DNA of 64,000 nt from Clostridiales bacterium (GTDB lineage: Bacteria > Bacillota > Clostridia > Oscillospirales > Oscillospiraceae), in assembly GCA_025757645.1 (NCBI GenBank), contig CP107216.1, positions 1,301,501 through 1,365,500 on the forward strand, given 5' to 3'. The notes below the pieces were generated by a model. It had not been told where the DNA came from, did no database searches, and worked only from the letters and a program-made list of their open reading frames with translations. Positions 25,199 through 32,547 of this stretch are shown one piece after another. The translations under genes and the position numbers were made by a program. The number at the start of each line of letters is the position of its first letter. Within the stretch, counting starts at the first letter, position 1.

Positions 25199-25287
25199 GG
25201 AGAGTTACCGAAGCGGTCATAACGGGGCGGTCTTGAAAACCGTTAGGCGGCAACGCCACAGGGGTTCGAATCCCTTACTCTCCGCCA
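25199..25287 (+). tRNA. tRNA-Ser (anticodon UGA)
   Basis: The acceptor stem GGAGAGT pairs with ACTCTCC, CCA is encoded, the T-loop reads TTCGAAT, and the anticodon loop CTTGAAA places TGA at positions 34-36. A long variable arm, as in serine tRNAs, is present. It lies just right of the candidate attR. Confidence 0.93.
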
Positions 25288-25289
25288 TG

Positions 25290-25325
25290 AGTCCACCGTG
25301 ATTTTGGATCACGGTGGACTTTTTC
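25290..25325 (+). terminator. Terminator after tRNA-Ser
   Basis: AGTCCACCGTGAT pairs perfectly with ATCACGGTGGACT (13 bp, loop TTTGG) and is followed by five T residues. Confidence 0.88.
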
Positions 25326-25366
25326 CATGCCTGAAAACCGCTTGAGATCAGGGGCTTTCGGCTATT

Positions 25367-25558
25367 TCAGCTTATAACAAATCCCCGCTGCGGAGCGATT
25401 CTGCGGCGGGAATTCGTACAGCCGAAACAGAACTGAATTTTGATCATCTGCTCGAGTTCGCGGTTTTTTGTCCGGCCCTCGTATTCCGCGATGTAGCCGA
25501 GCTTATCCAATAGCGTCTGGTCGATGCGCAGCGTGTATCGGCTCAGGTTGTCTTTCAT
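25367..25558 (-). CDS. Arc-like ribbon-helix-helix regulator (63 aa, unusual C-terminus)
   Basis: The N-terminal 40 residues (MKDNLSRYTLRIDQTLLDKL, then GYIAEYEGRTKNRELEQMI) are a typical Arc/MetJ ribbon-helix-helix unit, with strand YTLRI for DNA binding. After IKIQF the sequence departs from the usual helical ending and becomes Cys/Arg-rich, as if a frameshift or rearrangement replaced the tail. GGAGGG precedes the ATG. The gene is divergent from the aminotransferase gene, and TGACGC repeats between them are possible operators. Confidence 0.7.
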   Translation of the reverse strand: MKDNLSRYTLRIDQTLLDKLGYIAEYEGRTKNRELEQMIKIQFCFGCTNSRRRIAPQRGFVIS

Positions 25559-25597
25559 TTTGTCGTCCCTCCGTGACGAAGTATTGGCGAAATTCTA

Positions 25598-25641
25598 GCG
25601 TCATATGGTTGCAAAATGCAGAAATGACGCATATTTGACGC
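25598..25641 (-). promoter_or_regulatory. GCGTCAT / TGACGC repeats, candidate RHH operator
   Basis: GCGTCAT (25598-25604), ATGACGC (25624-25630) and TTGACGC (25635-25641) form an inverted pair plus a direct repeat 11 bases apart. They lie 40-80 bases upstream of the RHH gene start, where autoregulation would act. RHH repressors bind such short spaced repeats. Confidence 0.5.
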
Positions 25642-25731
25642 ATAACGGTAAGCGCGAATGAGCGTTCTATACAGAACCGCACTTTGTATGTGTGTGCCTT
25701 TCCGTTAGAACGCAGATTTTTCCGGTACGCC

Positions 25732-25761
25732 TTGTAATCCGGCGATCGTGTGCGCTATAAT
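25732..25761 (+). promoter_or_regulatory. Promoter of the aminotransferase gene
   Basis: TTGTAA (25732-25737) and TATAAT (25756-25761) with an 18-base spacer lie about 70 bases before the start codon. Confidence 0.65.
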
Positions 25762-25831
25762 CGACACACTATGAGGGCTTGCCTGTCGAATACACAGACC
25801 ACTACAAGTGCCCATGAAAGGAGAAATCATT

Positions 25832-27037
25832 ATGAATCCCAGACTTTCCACCAAAATCCTGCGTCCCGACTTTCAGGGCGAGTTTACGGCAAGCATTCTT
25901 GCGGCAGCGGCGTCGCCTGACCTGATCTCTTTCGCGGGCGGTCTGCCGAACCCGGTCTCGTTCCCGGTCGAGGCGATGGACAAGGCTACGCACAAAGTGC
26001 TGGAGAAAAACGGCGTCATGGCGCTGCAGTACAGCGGCACGCAGGGCTATCTGCCGCTGCGCGAGTGGGTCGCCAAGCGCTATGAGACGATGGGCGTCTA
26101 CGGTGTGACGGCCGACGACATTATCATCACCAACGGCTCGCAGCAGGTGCTGACGATGATCGGCGCGTGCATGCTCGACCCTGGCGACAAGATCATCGTC
26201 GAGAACCCGACCTATCTCGTCGCGCTGCAGTCGTTCCACTTCTTCGATCCCGAGGTCCTGCCCGTGACCATCAACCCCGACGGCATCGACTGCGACGAGC
26301 TGGCGGCGACCGTGCAGGCCAACCCGGACGTGAAATTTGCCTACGTCATCCCGAACTTCCAGAACCCCACCGGCCTGAGCTACAGCAAGGAAGTGCATGA
26401 CCGCGTTGTGGAGATCTTCAAGGGCACGGACATCGTCGTGCTGGAGGACAACCCGTACCGTGAGCTGCGCTTTTCCGGCACTGCGACCGACAGCTTCGGC
26501 AAGGAGCTGGGCGAGCAGTGCTGCATGCTCGGCACGTTTTCCAAGATCGTTGCCCCCGGTATGCGCATCGGCTGGGTGTGCGTGCGCAACAAGGCGCTGC
26601 GCGAAAAGCTCCTGAGCTACAAGGCGACTGCCGACCTGCACACCAACATCTTCTCGCAGCTCGTTCTGGCGCAGTACCTCGCTGACAACGACATTGACGC
26701 GCACATCGAGAAGACGAAGGTGCTCTACAAGCACAAAGCGGAGCTGATGATGGACTGCATGCGCAAGTATCTCCCGGAGGGCGTGGAGTTCACGCCGACG
26801 GAGGGCGGCATGTTCCTGTGGGCCAAGCTGCCGAACGGCATGTCCGCGGTCGACCTTTACCGCGTCGCGCTCGCCAGGGGCGTTGCCATCTGCCCGGGCG
26901 ACCCGTTCTATGAAAAGGAACGCAACGTCAGCACGTTCCGCATCAATTACTCCAACAGCAGCGACGAGGTCATCGAAAAGGGCATCCGCATCCTCGGCGA
27001 AGCCTGCGCGGAGCTGATCGCGAAGAAAGGCAACTGA
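25832..27037 (+). CDS. PLP-dependent aminotransferase, class I/II (2-aminoadipate aminotransferase-like)
   Basis: This 401-aa fold-type I transaminase has the group's usual marks: FAGGLPNPVSFP near the N-terminus, TNGSQQVLTMIGACMLDPGD, IPNFQNPTGLSYS, VLEDNPYRELRF, and the cofactor lysine in GTFSKIVAPGMRIGW. The pattern is closest to stand-alone aminotransferases related to MocR C-domains (LysN-like), which use branched-chain, aromatic or 2-aminoadipate substrates; the exact substrate cannot be read here. The start with AAAGGAGAAATCATT upstream is preferred over in-frame ATGs at 25808 and 25814. A terminator follows. Confidence 0.88.
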   Translation: MNPRLSTKILRPDFQGEFTASILAAAASPDLISFAGGLPNPVSFPVEAMDKATHKVLEKNGVMALQYSGTQGYLPLREWVAKRYETMGVYGVTADDIIITNGSQQVLTMIGACMLDPGDKIIVENPTYLVALQSFHFFDPEVLPVTINPDGIDCDELAATVQANPDVKFAYVIPNFQNPTGLSYSKEVHDRVVEIFKGTDIVVLEDNPYRELRFSGTATDSFGKELGEQCCMLGTFSKIVAPGMRIGWVCVRNKALREKLLSYKATADLHTNIFSQLVLAQYLADNDIDAHIEKTKVLYKHKAELMMDCMRKYLPEGVEFTPTEGGMFLWAKLPNGMSAVDLYRVALARGVAICPGDPFYEKERNVSTFRINYSNSSDEVIEKGIRILGEACAELIAKKGN

Positions 27038-27057
27038 TCCAAAGCAAGATAACCAAA

Positions 27058-27092
27058 CAGCCGCACCGTGAGGCCACGGTGCGGCTGTTTTT
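27058..27092 (+). terminator. Terminator between convergent genes
   Basis: CAGCCGCACCGTG pairs perfectly with CACGGTGCGGCTG (loop AGGC), followed by TTTTT. The opposite strand also carries part of the SUFU gene end, so it may serve both sides. Confidence 0.9.
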
Positions 27093-27750
27093 ATACGTAG
27101 GACTTCGTTCTGCGCATGTCGAGCACCAGCTCGGGATCGTCCGCGCGCATCCGCTCGAGAATGCCGTCCAGCGCATCCGGGTCACGCGCGAGCGCGTCCA
27201 GCTCCGGCTGCGTGAGACCGACGAGCTGCAAAAACGCAACTCTTCCGTGCACCGTCTCGATCGGGGCGACGGTCGTGTCGCTGACGATGGCCAGCCCCGT
27301 GATGGCCGAGTTCAGCTCCGGGTGCAGGGAGCTGCCGTCGCCGGGGATGTACGCGCCCGGCTCGAAGAAATTGCCGGTCTGATACGTGTAGCGCGCCAGC
27401 TGGGCCAGCAGGTCGAGCGCCCACGTGCCGGTCTCGGCATAGCTCTCGCGCACCTTCATGGTCATTTCATAGCCCCATTTGCTGTACTCGGTGCCGAAGG
27501 CCGCCATGCTCGGGTACAGCTCGCTCATGCCGTAGGTGACGATGTGCTGATAGCCCTTGCCCGTGTCGTAGACGGCGAAGCCGTCGAGATATTCGTCGCC
27601 GCCGAAGGCCGCGCGGTCGTGCAGCTCGCTCTCGAAGCACACCGGCTCCGTTTTGGGGTAGCGCCTGGCAAAGGCCGCCTCGATCGCGTCCCGGCCGGGG
27701 GCCCAGTCGGGGTGCTTTTTCATCCGCTTTGCGTATTCTTCTCTCGTCAT
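27091..27750 (-). CDS. Suppressor-of-fused (SUFU) domain protein
   Basis: This 219-aa protein has the SUFU core: LDGFAVYDTGKGYQHIVTYG, then MSELYPSM, a WGYEMTMKV strand, LLAQLARYTYQTGNFFEPG, and TVAPIETVHGRVAFLQLVGL. Bacterial SUFU proteins are cytosolic and of unknown role; some occur as immunity-like proteins in toxin loci. It lies 22 bases after the Crp/Fnr regulator on the same strand, so the two are probably co-transcribed. AAAGGCGG precedes the ATG. Confidence 0.85.
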   Translation of the reverse strand: MTREEYAKRMKKHPDWAPGRDAIEAAFARRYPKTEPVCFESELHDRAAFGGDEYLDGFAVYDTGKGYQHIVTYGMSELYPSMAAFGTEYSKWGYEMTMKVRESYAETGTWALDLLAQLARYTYQTGNFFEPGAYIPGDGSSLHPELNSAITGLAIVSDTTVAPIETVHGRVAFLQLVGLTQPELDALARDPDALDGILERMRADDPELVLDMRRTKSYV

Positions 27751-27772
27751 GTTGTGTCCGCCTTTCGTCGAT

Positions 27773-28435
27773 TTACTCCAGTGCTTCGTGCACGGAAAAA
27801 TGGTTCTTGTGGTAGGTCAGCAGCCCCTCGCGCTGCATCCGCGACAGCTCGCTGCACATGGCGCTGCGGTCCACGCCCAGATAGTCGGCTAGCTGCTGGC
27901 GGTTGTAGGGAATGTCAAAGCTGTACTGTCCGGCGCGCTTGACGCACTCGGAAAAGTACGACATGAGTCGGGCGCGGATGCCCTTCGGCGTTGTGTGCAG
28001 GATGCGCTGCGAGAGCTGCAGGTTCTTGGCCGCGCACACGGTCAGCAGGTTTTGAATGAGCTTGGCGTGAAACGGGCAGGCGTTCGTGCACGTCGTGAGC
28101 ACCTTGCCGATGTTCAAAAACAGCACCTCGGTGTCCTCCGAAGCGGTCACGCTGATGAGCAGCGGCTCGCCCGGGATGCAGGCATAGGGCTCGGCAAACA
28201 CTTCGCCCGGGCCGACGTGGCCGAGCAGACTGTGGCTGCCCCAGACGTCGTCGTAGCCGATCATGGCCATGCCGGTGAGCACCATGCCGAGCTGCTCGGT
28301 CGGCGTGCCCTCGGCGAGAATGGTCTCGCCCCGGTCGTAATGCTTTTGTGCCGCGCCGAGACATTGCAGCAGCAGCGGCAGTTCATCGCTGCCAATGCCG
28401 CGAAAGAGGCGCGTGTTGGATAGCATGATGTTCAT
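27773..28435 (-). CDS. Crp/Fnr-family transcription regulator
   Basis: This 220-aa protein has a cyclic-nucleotide-binding-like effector domain (about residues 10-125, with HYDRGETILAEG and LGHVGPGEVFAE) and a C-terminal winged helix-turn-helix (NRQQLADYLGVDRSAMCSEL then MQREGLLTY). Five cysteines are scattered through it, but no classic FNR N-terminal cluster is visible. It is divergent from a two-cluster ferredoxin gene, and a GTTGT-TCTG-ACAAC palindrome lies between them; control of that redox gene is likely. TGGAG precedes the chosen ATG. Confidence 0.88.
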   Translation of the reverse strand: MNIMLSNTRLFRGIGSDELPLLLQCLGAAQKHYDRGETILAEGTPTEQLGMVLTGMAMIGYDDVWGSHSLLGHVGPGEVFAEPYACIPGEPLLISVTASEDTEVLFLNIGKVLTTCTNACPFHAKLIQNLLTVCAAKNLQLSQRILHTTPKGIRARLMSYFSECVKRAGQYSFDIPYNRQQLADYLGVDRSAMCSELSRMQREGLLTYHKNHFSVHEALE

Positions 28436-28450
28436 TTTTTTGCTCCATTT

Positions 28451-28464
28451 GTTGTTCTGACAAC
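28451..28464. promoter_or_regulatory. Palindrome in the Crp/ferredoxin divergent region
   Basis: GTTGT-TCTG-ACAAC is a perfect 5-bp inverted repeat with a 4-base spacer, the size of Crp/Fnr-family sites, 16 bases from the regulator's start codon and 93 from the ferredoxin gene. It probably binds the adjacent regulator. Confidence 0.5.
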
Positions 28465-28556
28465 GGATTTGTGGGTCTTATTATGCTATCTTATGCACAG
28501 AAAGTCAAGACCGCCGGGCGGGGGCCCGGACGATTTTTGGAAAGGGAAGGGATATT

Positions 28557-29270
28557 ATGATCCGTAAGATCATCCACATTGACGAAGAAAAGTGCAACGG
28601 CTGCGGCGCGTGCGCGACGGCCTGCCACGAGGGGGCTATCGGCATCGTGAACGGCAAGGCCAAGCTCCTGCGCGACGATTACTGCGATGGTTTCGGCGAC
28701 TGCCTGCCCGCCTGCCCGATGGATGCCATCCATTTTGTCGAGCGCGAAGCGGCGGCGTATGACGAGGCGGCCGTGCAGGCCAACAAGCGCAAAAAGCAGG
28801 TGCAGGCCGCACATGCCGCGCACGCCGGCGGCTGCCCCGGCCACCAGATGCATCGCTTCCAGTGTGAAGAGCCGGCCGCGGCAGCGACGCCGGCGGCACA
28901 GCCGTCGCAGCTCGGCCAGTGGCCGTGCCAGATCAAGCTCGTGCCGGTCAACGCGCCGTACTTTCAGGGCGCGAAGCTGCTCATTGCGGCCGACTGCACG
29001 GCGTATGCCTACGCGAACATGCACAGTGAGTTCATGAAAGGGAAGATCACGCTCATCGGCTGCCCGAAGCTCGATGCGGTGGATTACACCGACAAGCTCA
29101 CGGAGATCATCCGGGGCAACGACATTCAGAGCGTGACCATCGTGCGCATGGAGGTGCCGTGCTGCGGCGGGCTCGAGCACGCGGCGCGGGAGGCGCTGCG
29201 CGCGAGCGGAAAGTTCCTGCCATGGCAGGTCGTCACGATCTCGATCGACGGGAAGATCCTCGACCGCTGA
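28557..29270 (+). CDS. Two-[4Fe-4S] ferredoxin-domain protein with C-terminal extension
   Basis: The N-terminus (residues 1-65) carries two cluster motifs: EKCNGCGACATACHEGAI and a second, YCDGFGDCLPACPMDAI, with the wider spacing typical of this protein group. An Ala/Gln-rich linker contains GGCPGHQMHR. The C-terminal domain has LLIAADCTAYAY, LIGCPKLDAVDY and VPCCGGLEHA, which supply more cysteines. Proteins of this layout are commonly found beside Crp/Fnr regulators and hybrid-cluster protein genes; a redox-sensing or electron-transfer role is likely. GGAAAGGGAAGG precedes the ATG. Confidence 0.86.
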   Translation: MIRKIIHIDEEKCNGCGACATACHEGAIGIVNGKAKLLRDDYCDGFGDCLPACPMDAIHFVEREAAAYDEAAVQANKRKKQVQAAHAAHAGGCPGHQMHRFQCEEPAAAATPAAQPSQLGQWPCQIKLVPVNAPYFQGAKLLIAADCTAYAYANMHSEFMKGKITLIGCPKLDAVDYTDKLTEIIRGNDIQSVTIVRMEVPCCGGLEHAAREALRASGKFLPWQVVTISIDGKILDR

Positions 29271-29275
29271 GCGCG

Positions 29276-29317
29276 TTTTTCCGGCCCTGCCCGCGCACGC
29301 GGGCAGGGCCGGAAAAA
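29276..29317. terminator. Bidirectional terminator after the ferredoxin gene
   Basis: A 20-bp perfect inverted repeat with T5 at one end and A5 at the other and a 2-base centre; it would work on either strand. Confidence 0.9.
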
Positions 29318-29354
29318 GTATTTTTCCTCTTGTGAAAAATATGCGACAAGAGGG

Positions 29355-29382
29355 TTGACAAATCCAAAAATATCTGTATAAT
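29355..29382 (+). promoter_or_regulatory. Promoter of tRNA-Gln
   Basis: TTGACA (29355-29360) and TATAAT (29377-29382), spacer 16, end 13 bases before the tRNA. Confidence 0.85.
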
Positions 29383-29395
29383 ATCATTTGTTCGT

Positions 29396-29469
29396 AGCGG
29401 AATTGTGTAATGGTAGCACACCGGACTCTGACTCCGTTTGTGAGGGTTCGAATCCTTCTTCCGCTGCCA
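29396..29469 (+). tRNA. tRNA-Gln (anticodon CUG)
   Basis: Acceptor AGCGGAA pairs with TTCCGCT, CCA is encoded, the D-loop holds AATGGTAG, and the anticodon loop CTCTGAC reads CTG. T-loop TTCGAAT is standard. A terminator follows within 5 bases. Confidence 0.9.
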
Positions 29470-29473
29470 ACAG

Positions 29474-29507
29474 AAACGCCCTTGTCCATGACAAGGGCGT
29501 TTTTTTA
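29474..29507 (+). terminator. Terminator after tRNA-Gln
   Basis: AAACGCCCTTGT pairs perfectly with ACAAGGGCGTTT (loop CCATG) and is followed by T residues. Confidence 0.9.
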
Positions 29508-29534
29508 TCCCACAATGCAAGGAGAGAATTCGCT

Positions 29535-29702
29535 ATGCAGGTGGAATCCTGTGTGCAGGACGGGAAAACCGTCGCGGTCATCACCGGAACGGAGCTGGTG
29601 CCCACCGGCGCGCAGTCGGCGCTCGATCTCATCATGACGCGCGCTATGAGACGGACACCAGCCTCATCGCAATCGAAAGAGCTGCGGTTGCGCGTCTGGT
29701 GC
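29535..29702 (+). pseudogene. Frameshifted, truncated DUF4180-like gene remnant
   Basis: The first frame reads MQVESCVQDGKTVAVITG and AQSALDLIMT, like the start of DUF4180 proteins. The expected continuation RYETDTSLIAIERAAVARL is present but in another frame. The break is near 29636-29645, where one base appears missing. The family's remaining half is absent and a terminator begins at 29727. GGAGAG before the ATG shows it was once a normal gene. Family assignment is by pattern only. Confidence 0.55.
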
Positions 29703-29726
29703 GTGCGGATGCGTTATCTGTGTATA

Positions 29727-29760
29727 GAAAAAGCCTCTGCCGGCCGGCAGAGGCTTTTTC
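29727..29760. terminator. Bidirectional terminator
   Basis: A 34-base perfect palindrome, GAAAAAGCCTCTGCCGG and its complement, ends ireB on the minus strand and any plus-strand transcript from the remnant. Confidence 0.88.
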
Positions 29761-29775
29761 CGTTTCGTGCGCTGC

Positions 29776-30018
29776 TTATTTGTCCAGATAGCTGGTCAGC
29801 AGCTCCTGCAGCAGCTCATCGCGGTCAAGGCGGCAGATGAGACTGCGGGCGTTGTTGTAGTTGGTGATATACGTCGGATCCTCTGAGAGGATGTAGCCGA
29901 CGAGCTGGTTGATGGGGTTGTACCCTTTGACAACAAGGGAATGATACACGGAAGTGAGGATCTCCTTCATTTCTGTTTTGTTGTCGATCGCATTAAACCG
30001 TCTGGTTGCGTCTTCCAT
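29776..30018 (-). CDS. ireB: IreB family regulatory phosphoprotein (UPF0297)
   Basis: This 80-aa protein matches the family over its full length: RRFNAIDNKTEMKEILTSVY, then GYNPINQLVGYILSEDPTYI, NNARSLICRLDRDELL and a C-terminal LLTSYLDK. IreB is a small cytosolic dimer phosphorylated by the PASTA kinase PrkC/IreK and affects cell-wall stress responses in Firmicutes. The short start with GGGAGGG is used; a longer open frame extends upstream into pheT and is not real. It has its own promoter at 30052-30079. Confidence 0.93.
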   Translation of the reverse strand: MEDATRRFNAIDNKTEMKEILTSVYHSLVVKGYNPINQLVGYILSEDPTYITNYNNARSLICRLDRDELLQELLTSYLDK

Positions 30019-30051
30019 GCGAAGCCCTCCCTTACACAAGTTCTTGTGTTC

Positions 30052-30079
30052 ATTATACCAAAAAACACAAGACTGTAAA
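30052..30079 (-). promoter_or_regulatory. Promoter of ireB
   Basis: On the minus strand TTTACA (30079-30074) and TATAAT (30057-30052) are 16 bases apart, about 35 bases before the start codon. Confidence 0.65.
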
Positions 30080-30149
30080 GTCAATTTCCCAACTGTTTTC
30101 AAAAAAAGTTCTGAAATATTTCTTAAAATATTCCAAATCTCGACGCCGC

Positions 30150-32531
30150 TCAGCGGATGGTCGCGTTGAAAGTCTCCTTGAGCGCCTTGAGAACGCTCTG
30201 CATGGTCTCCTCGGCGTGGTCGTCGGTGAGCGTCTGGTCGTCGGCGCGCAGCGTCAGCGAGAAGGCAACGCTCTTGTAGCCGACCGGGATCGGCGCGCCG
30301 GTGTACACGTCGAACAGCTCGCAGCCCTTGAGGTACTGCCCACCGGCGGCGAGGATGCACGCCGAGAGCTTGGCGACCGGGATATCGGCGGCGCAGACGA
30401 TGGCGATGTCGCGCGTCACGGCCGGGAAGCGCGGCAGCGGCGTGTAGACCGGGGTCGCGCCGCGGGCGGCGAGCAGTTCGCCGAGCCACAGCTCCGCCGT
30501 GTAGAGCTCCGCGTCCACGCCGTAGTTCGCCGCGGCGAGCGGATGGATCTGGCCGAGCACGCCCAGCAGCTTGCCGCCGGCATAGACCTTCGCGCAGCGG
30601 CCGGGGTGATAGGACGGATTGTCGTGCTCCGCCTCAAACGTCACGTCCGTGATGCGCAGACCGGCGAGGATGCGCTCGACCGCGCCCTTGAGCTGGAAGA
30701 AGTCCATGCCGCCGCCGTAGCCGCCGAGGCACAGCAGCTTCGGCTCGTCGGCCATGCCGTCCGGGCGGGCGAAGTAGACCTTGCCGATCTCATAGAGACG
30801 CACGGCCTTGTTGCGGTAGTTATAGTTGCGCGTGAGGATCTCGAGCATGGACGGCAGGATGGTCGTGCGCATGATGGAGGTGTCCTCGCCGAGGGGGTTG
30901 AGGATCTTCATGGAGTCGCGCAGCGGGGAGTCCGCCGGCAGACGGATCTTGTCATAGTACGACGGGCTGATGAACGAGTAGGTGATGATCTCGCTGTAGC
31001 CGAGCGCGCGGGCCATGGTGCCGATGCTGCGCTCCGCCTTCTGCGCGTCGGTGTAGCCGCCGCTGGTGGTCTGGCCGCGCATGAGCGTGCAGGGGATGTT
31101 GTTGTAGCCGTAGAAGCGGGCAATCTCTTCGGCGATGTCGGAGTAGTGCTCCACGTCGCCGCGCCAGGACGGGACGATGATCGTGTCGCCGTCGAGCTCG
31201 AAGCCGAGCGCGAGCAGGATGCGGCGCATCTCCGCCTCGGACACGTCCGTGCCGAGCAGGCCGTTGACCTTGTCCGGCTCGAGCTTCACGGTCTTGGGCA
31301 CGATGGGCTCGGGCAGCACGTCGATGGTGCCGCGCATCACCTCGCCGCAGCCGAGCAGCTCCACGAGTTCGCACGCGCGGTCAACGGCCGCGACGGTGTT
31401 CATCGGGTCGAGGCCCTTCTCAAAGCGGCCGGAGGCCTCCGTGCGCATACCGAGCGCGGCGGCCGTGCGGCGGATGCTCGTACCGTTGAAGTTTGCGCCC
31501 TCAAAGACGACCATGGCCGTGTCGCCAACGATCTCGGAGTTGGCGCCGCCCATGACGCCGGCCACCGCGACGGGCTTTTCCTCGTCGCAGATGCACAGCA
31601 TGTTCGGCGTGAGCTTACGCGCGTTGCCGTCGAGCGTCTGGATGGTCTCGCCCTCGCGCGCGGTGCGCACGATGATCTGCTTGCCGCCGATGCACGAGAA
31701 GTCGAAGGCGTGCATGGGCTGGCCGTATTCGAGCATGACGTAGTTGGTAATGTCAACGATGTTGTTGATCGGGCGCACGCCGCTGTTACGCAGGCGCTCG
31801 CGCATCCACGCCGGGGACGGCGCGATCTTGACGTTGCGCACCATGCGCGCGGTGTAGCGCGGGCAGAGCGCCGGATCGTCGATGCGGATGCTGACGTGGT
31901 CGTGGATGTCCTCGCCGCTGCCGGGGACGTCGGGCGTGTGCAGGCGGAGGGGCTTGTCAAACGTCACGGCGGCCTCGCGCGCCAGACCGATCACGGACAG
32001 GCAGTCCGGGCGGTTCGGCGTGATCTCAAACTCGACCACGTGGTCGTCCATGCCGATGACGGCGGCAATGTCGTCGCCGGGCTTCACGCCGTCCTCCTGC
32101 ATGACCCACAGGCCATCCTCGATGGCATAGGGGTAGTCATGCAGCGTCAGGCCGAGCTCCTTGAGCGAGCACATCATGCCGTTGGAGAGCTCACCGCGCA
32201 GCATACCGGCATGGATCTCCTTGCCGTCGGGCAGGAGCGAGCCGTCGAGCGCGACGGGCACCATGTCGCCGACCTTCTGGTTCTGCGCGCCGGTCACGAT
32301 CTGCAGCGGTTCGCTGCCGCCGACATCGACCTGGCAGACCCACATATGGTCGGAGTTCGTGTGGCGCACCATCTCCACGATGCGGCCCGCGACAACATTC
32401 TGAATGTTCTTGTGCAGGTCCGTGAACGTTTCCACTTTGGAGCCGGAGAGGGTCATTGCCTCGGAAAAGTCGTGGTCGGCCCAGGCCGAGCAGTCTACGA
32501 ATTCATTGAGCCATTTTCTGCTTAAAATCAT
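30150..32531 (-). CDS. pheT: Phenylalanine-tRNA ligase beta subunit
   Basis: This 793-aa protein spans the standard beta-subunit domains: an N-terminal KWLNEFVDCS segment, a tRNA-binding OB domain (about residues 40-150, with HTNSDHMWVCQVDVG), B3/B4 editing region, B5, the catalytic-like core with INNIVDITNYVMLEYGQPMH, and a C-terminal FDX-ACB domain (RFPAVTRDIAIV). It pairs with PheS to charge tRNA-Phe. It follows pheS by 16 bases under one T-box leader. Length is normal for bacterial PheT. Confidence 0.97.
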   Translation of the reverse strand: MILSRKWLNEFVDCSAWADHDFSEAMTLSGSKVETFTDLHKNIQNVVAGRIVEMVRHTNSDHMWVCQVDVGGSEPLQIVTGAQNQKVGDMVPVALDGSLLPDGKEIHAGMLRGELSNGMMCSLKELGLTLHDYPYAIEDGLWVMQEDGVKPGDDIAAVIGMDDHVVEFEITPNRPDCLSVIGLAREAAVTFDKPLRLHTPDVPGSGEDIHDHVSIRIDDPALCPRYTARMVRNVKIAPSPAWMRERLRNSGVRPINNIVDITNYVMLEYGQPMHAFDFSCIGGKQIIVRTAREGETIQTLDGNARKLTPNMLCICDEEKPVAVAGVMGGANSEIVGDTAMVVFEGANFNGTSIRRTAAALGMRTEASGRFEKGLDPMNTVAAVDRACELVELLGCGEVMRGTIDVLPEPIVPKTVKLEPDKVNGLLGTDVSEAEMRRILLALGFELDGDTIIVPSWRGDVEHYSDIAEEIARFYGYNNIPCTLMRGQTTSGGYTDAQKAERSIGTMARALGYSEIITYSFISPSYYDKIRLPADSPLRDSMKILNPLGEDTSIMRTTILPSMLEILTRNYNYRNKAVRLYEIGKVYFARPDGMADEPKLLCLGGYGGGMDFFQLKGAVERILAGLRITDVTFEAEHDNPSYHPGRCAKVYAGGKLLGVLGQIHPLAAANYGVDAELYTAELWLGELLAARGATPVYTPLPRFPAVTRDIAIVCAADIPVAKLSACILAAGGQYLKGCELFDVYTGAPIPVGYKSVAFSLTLRADDQTLTDDHAEETMQSVLKALKETFNATIR

Positions 32532-32547
32532 GGTAGCCTCTCCTTTC

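Noticed and set aside
30006..32525. Open frame of 839 codons on the plus strand opposite pheT
   Set aside because: The pheT frame on the other strand is unmistakable; the plus-strand product has no motif and no ribosome binding site.
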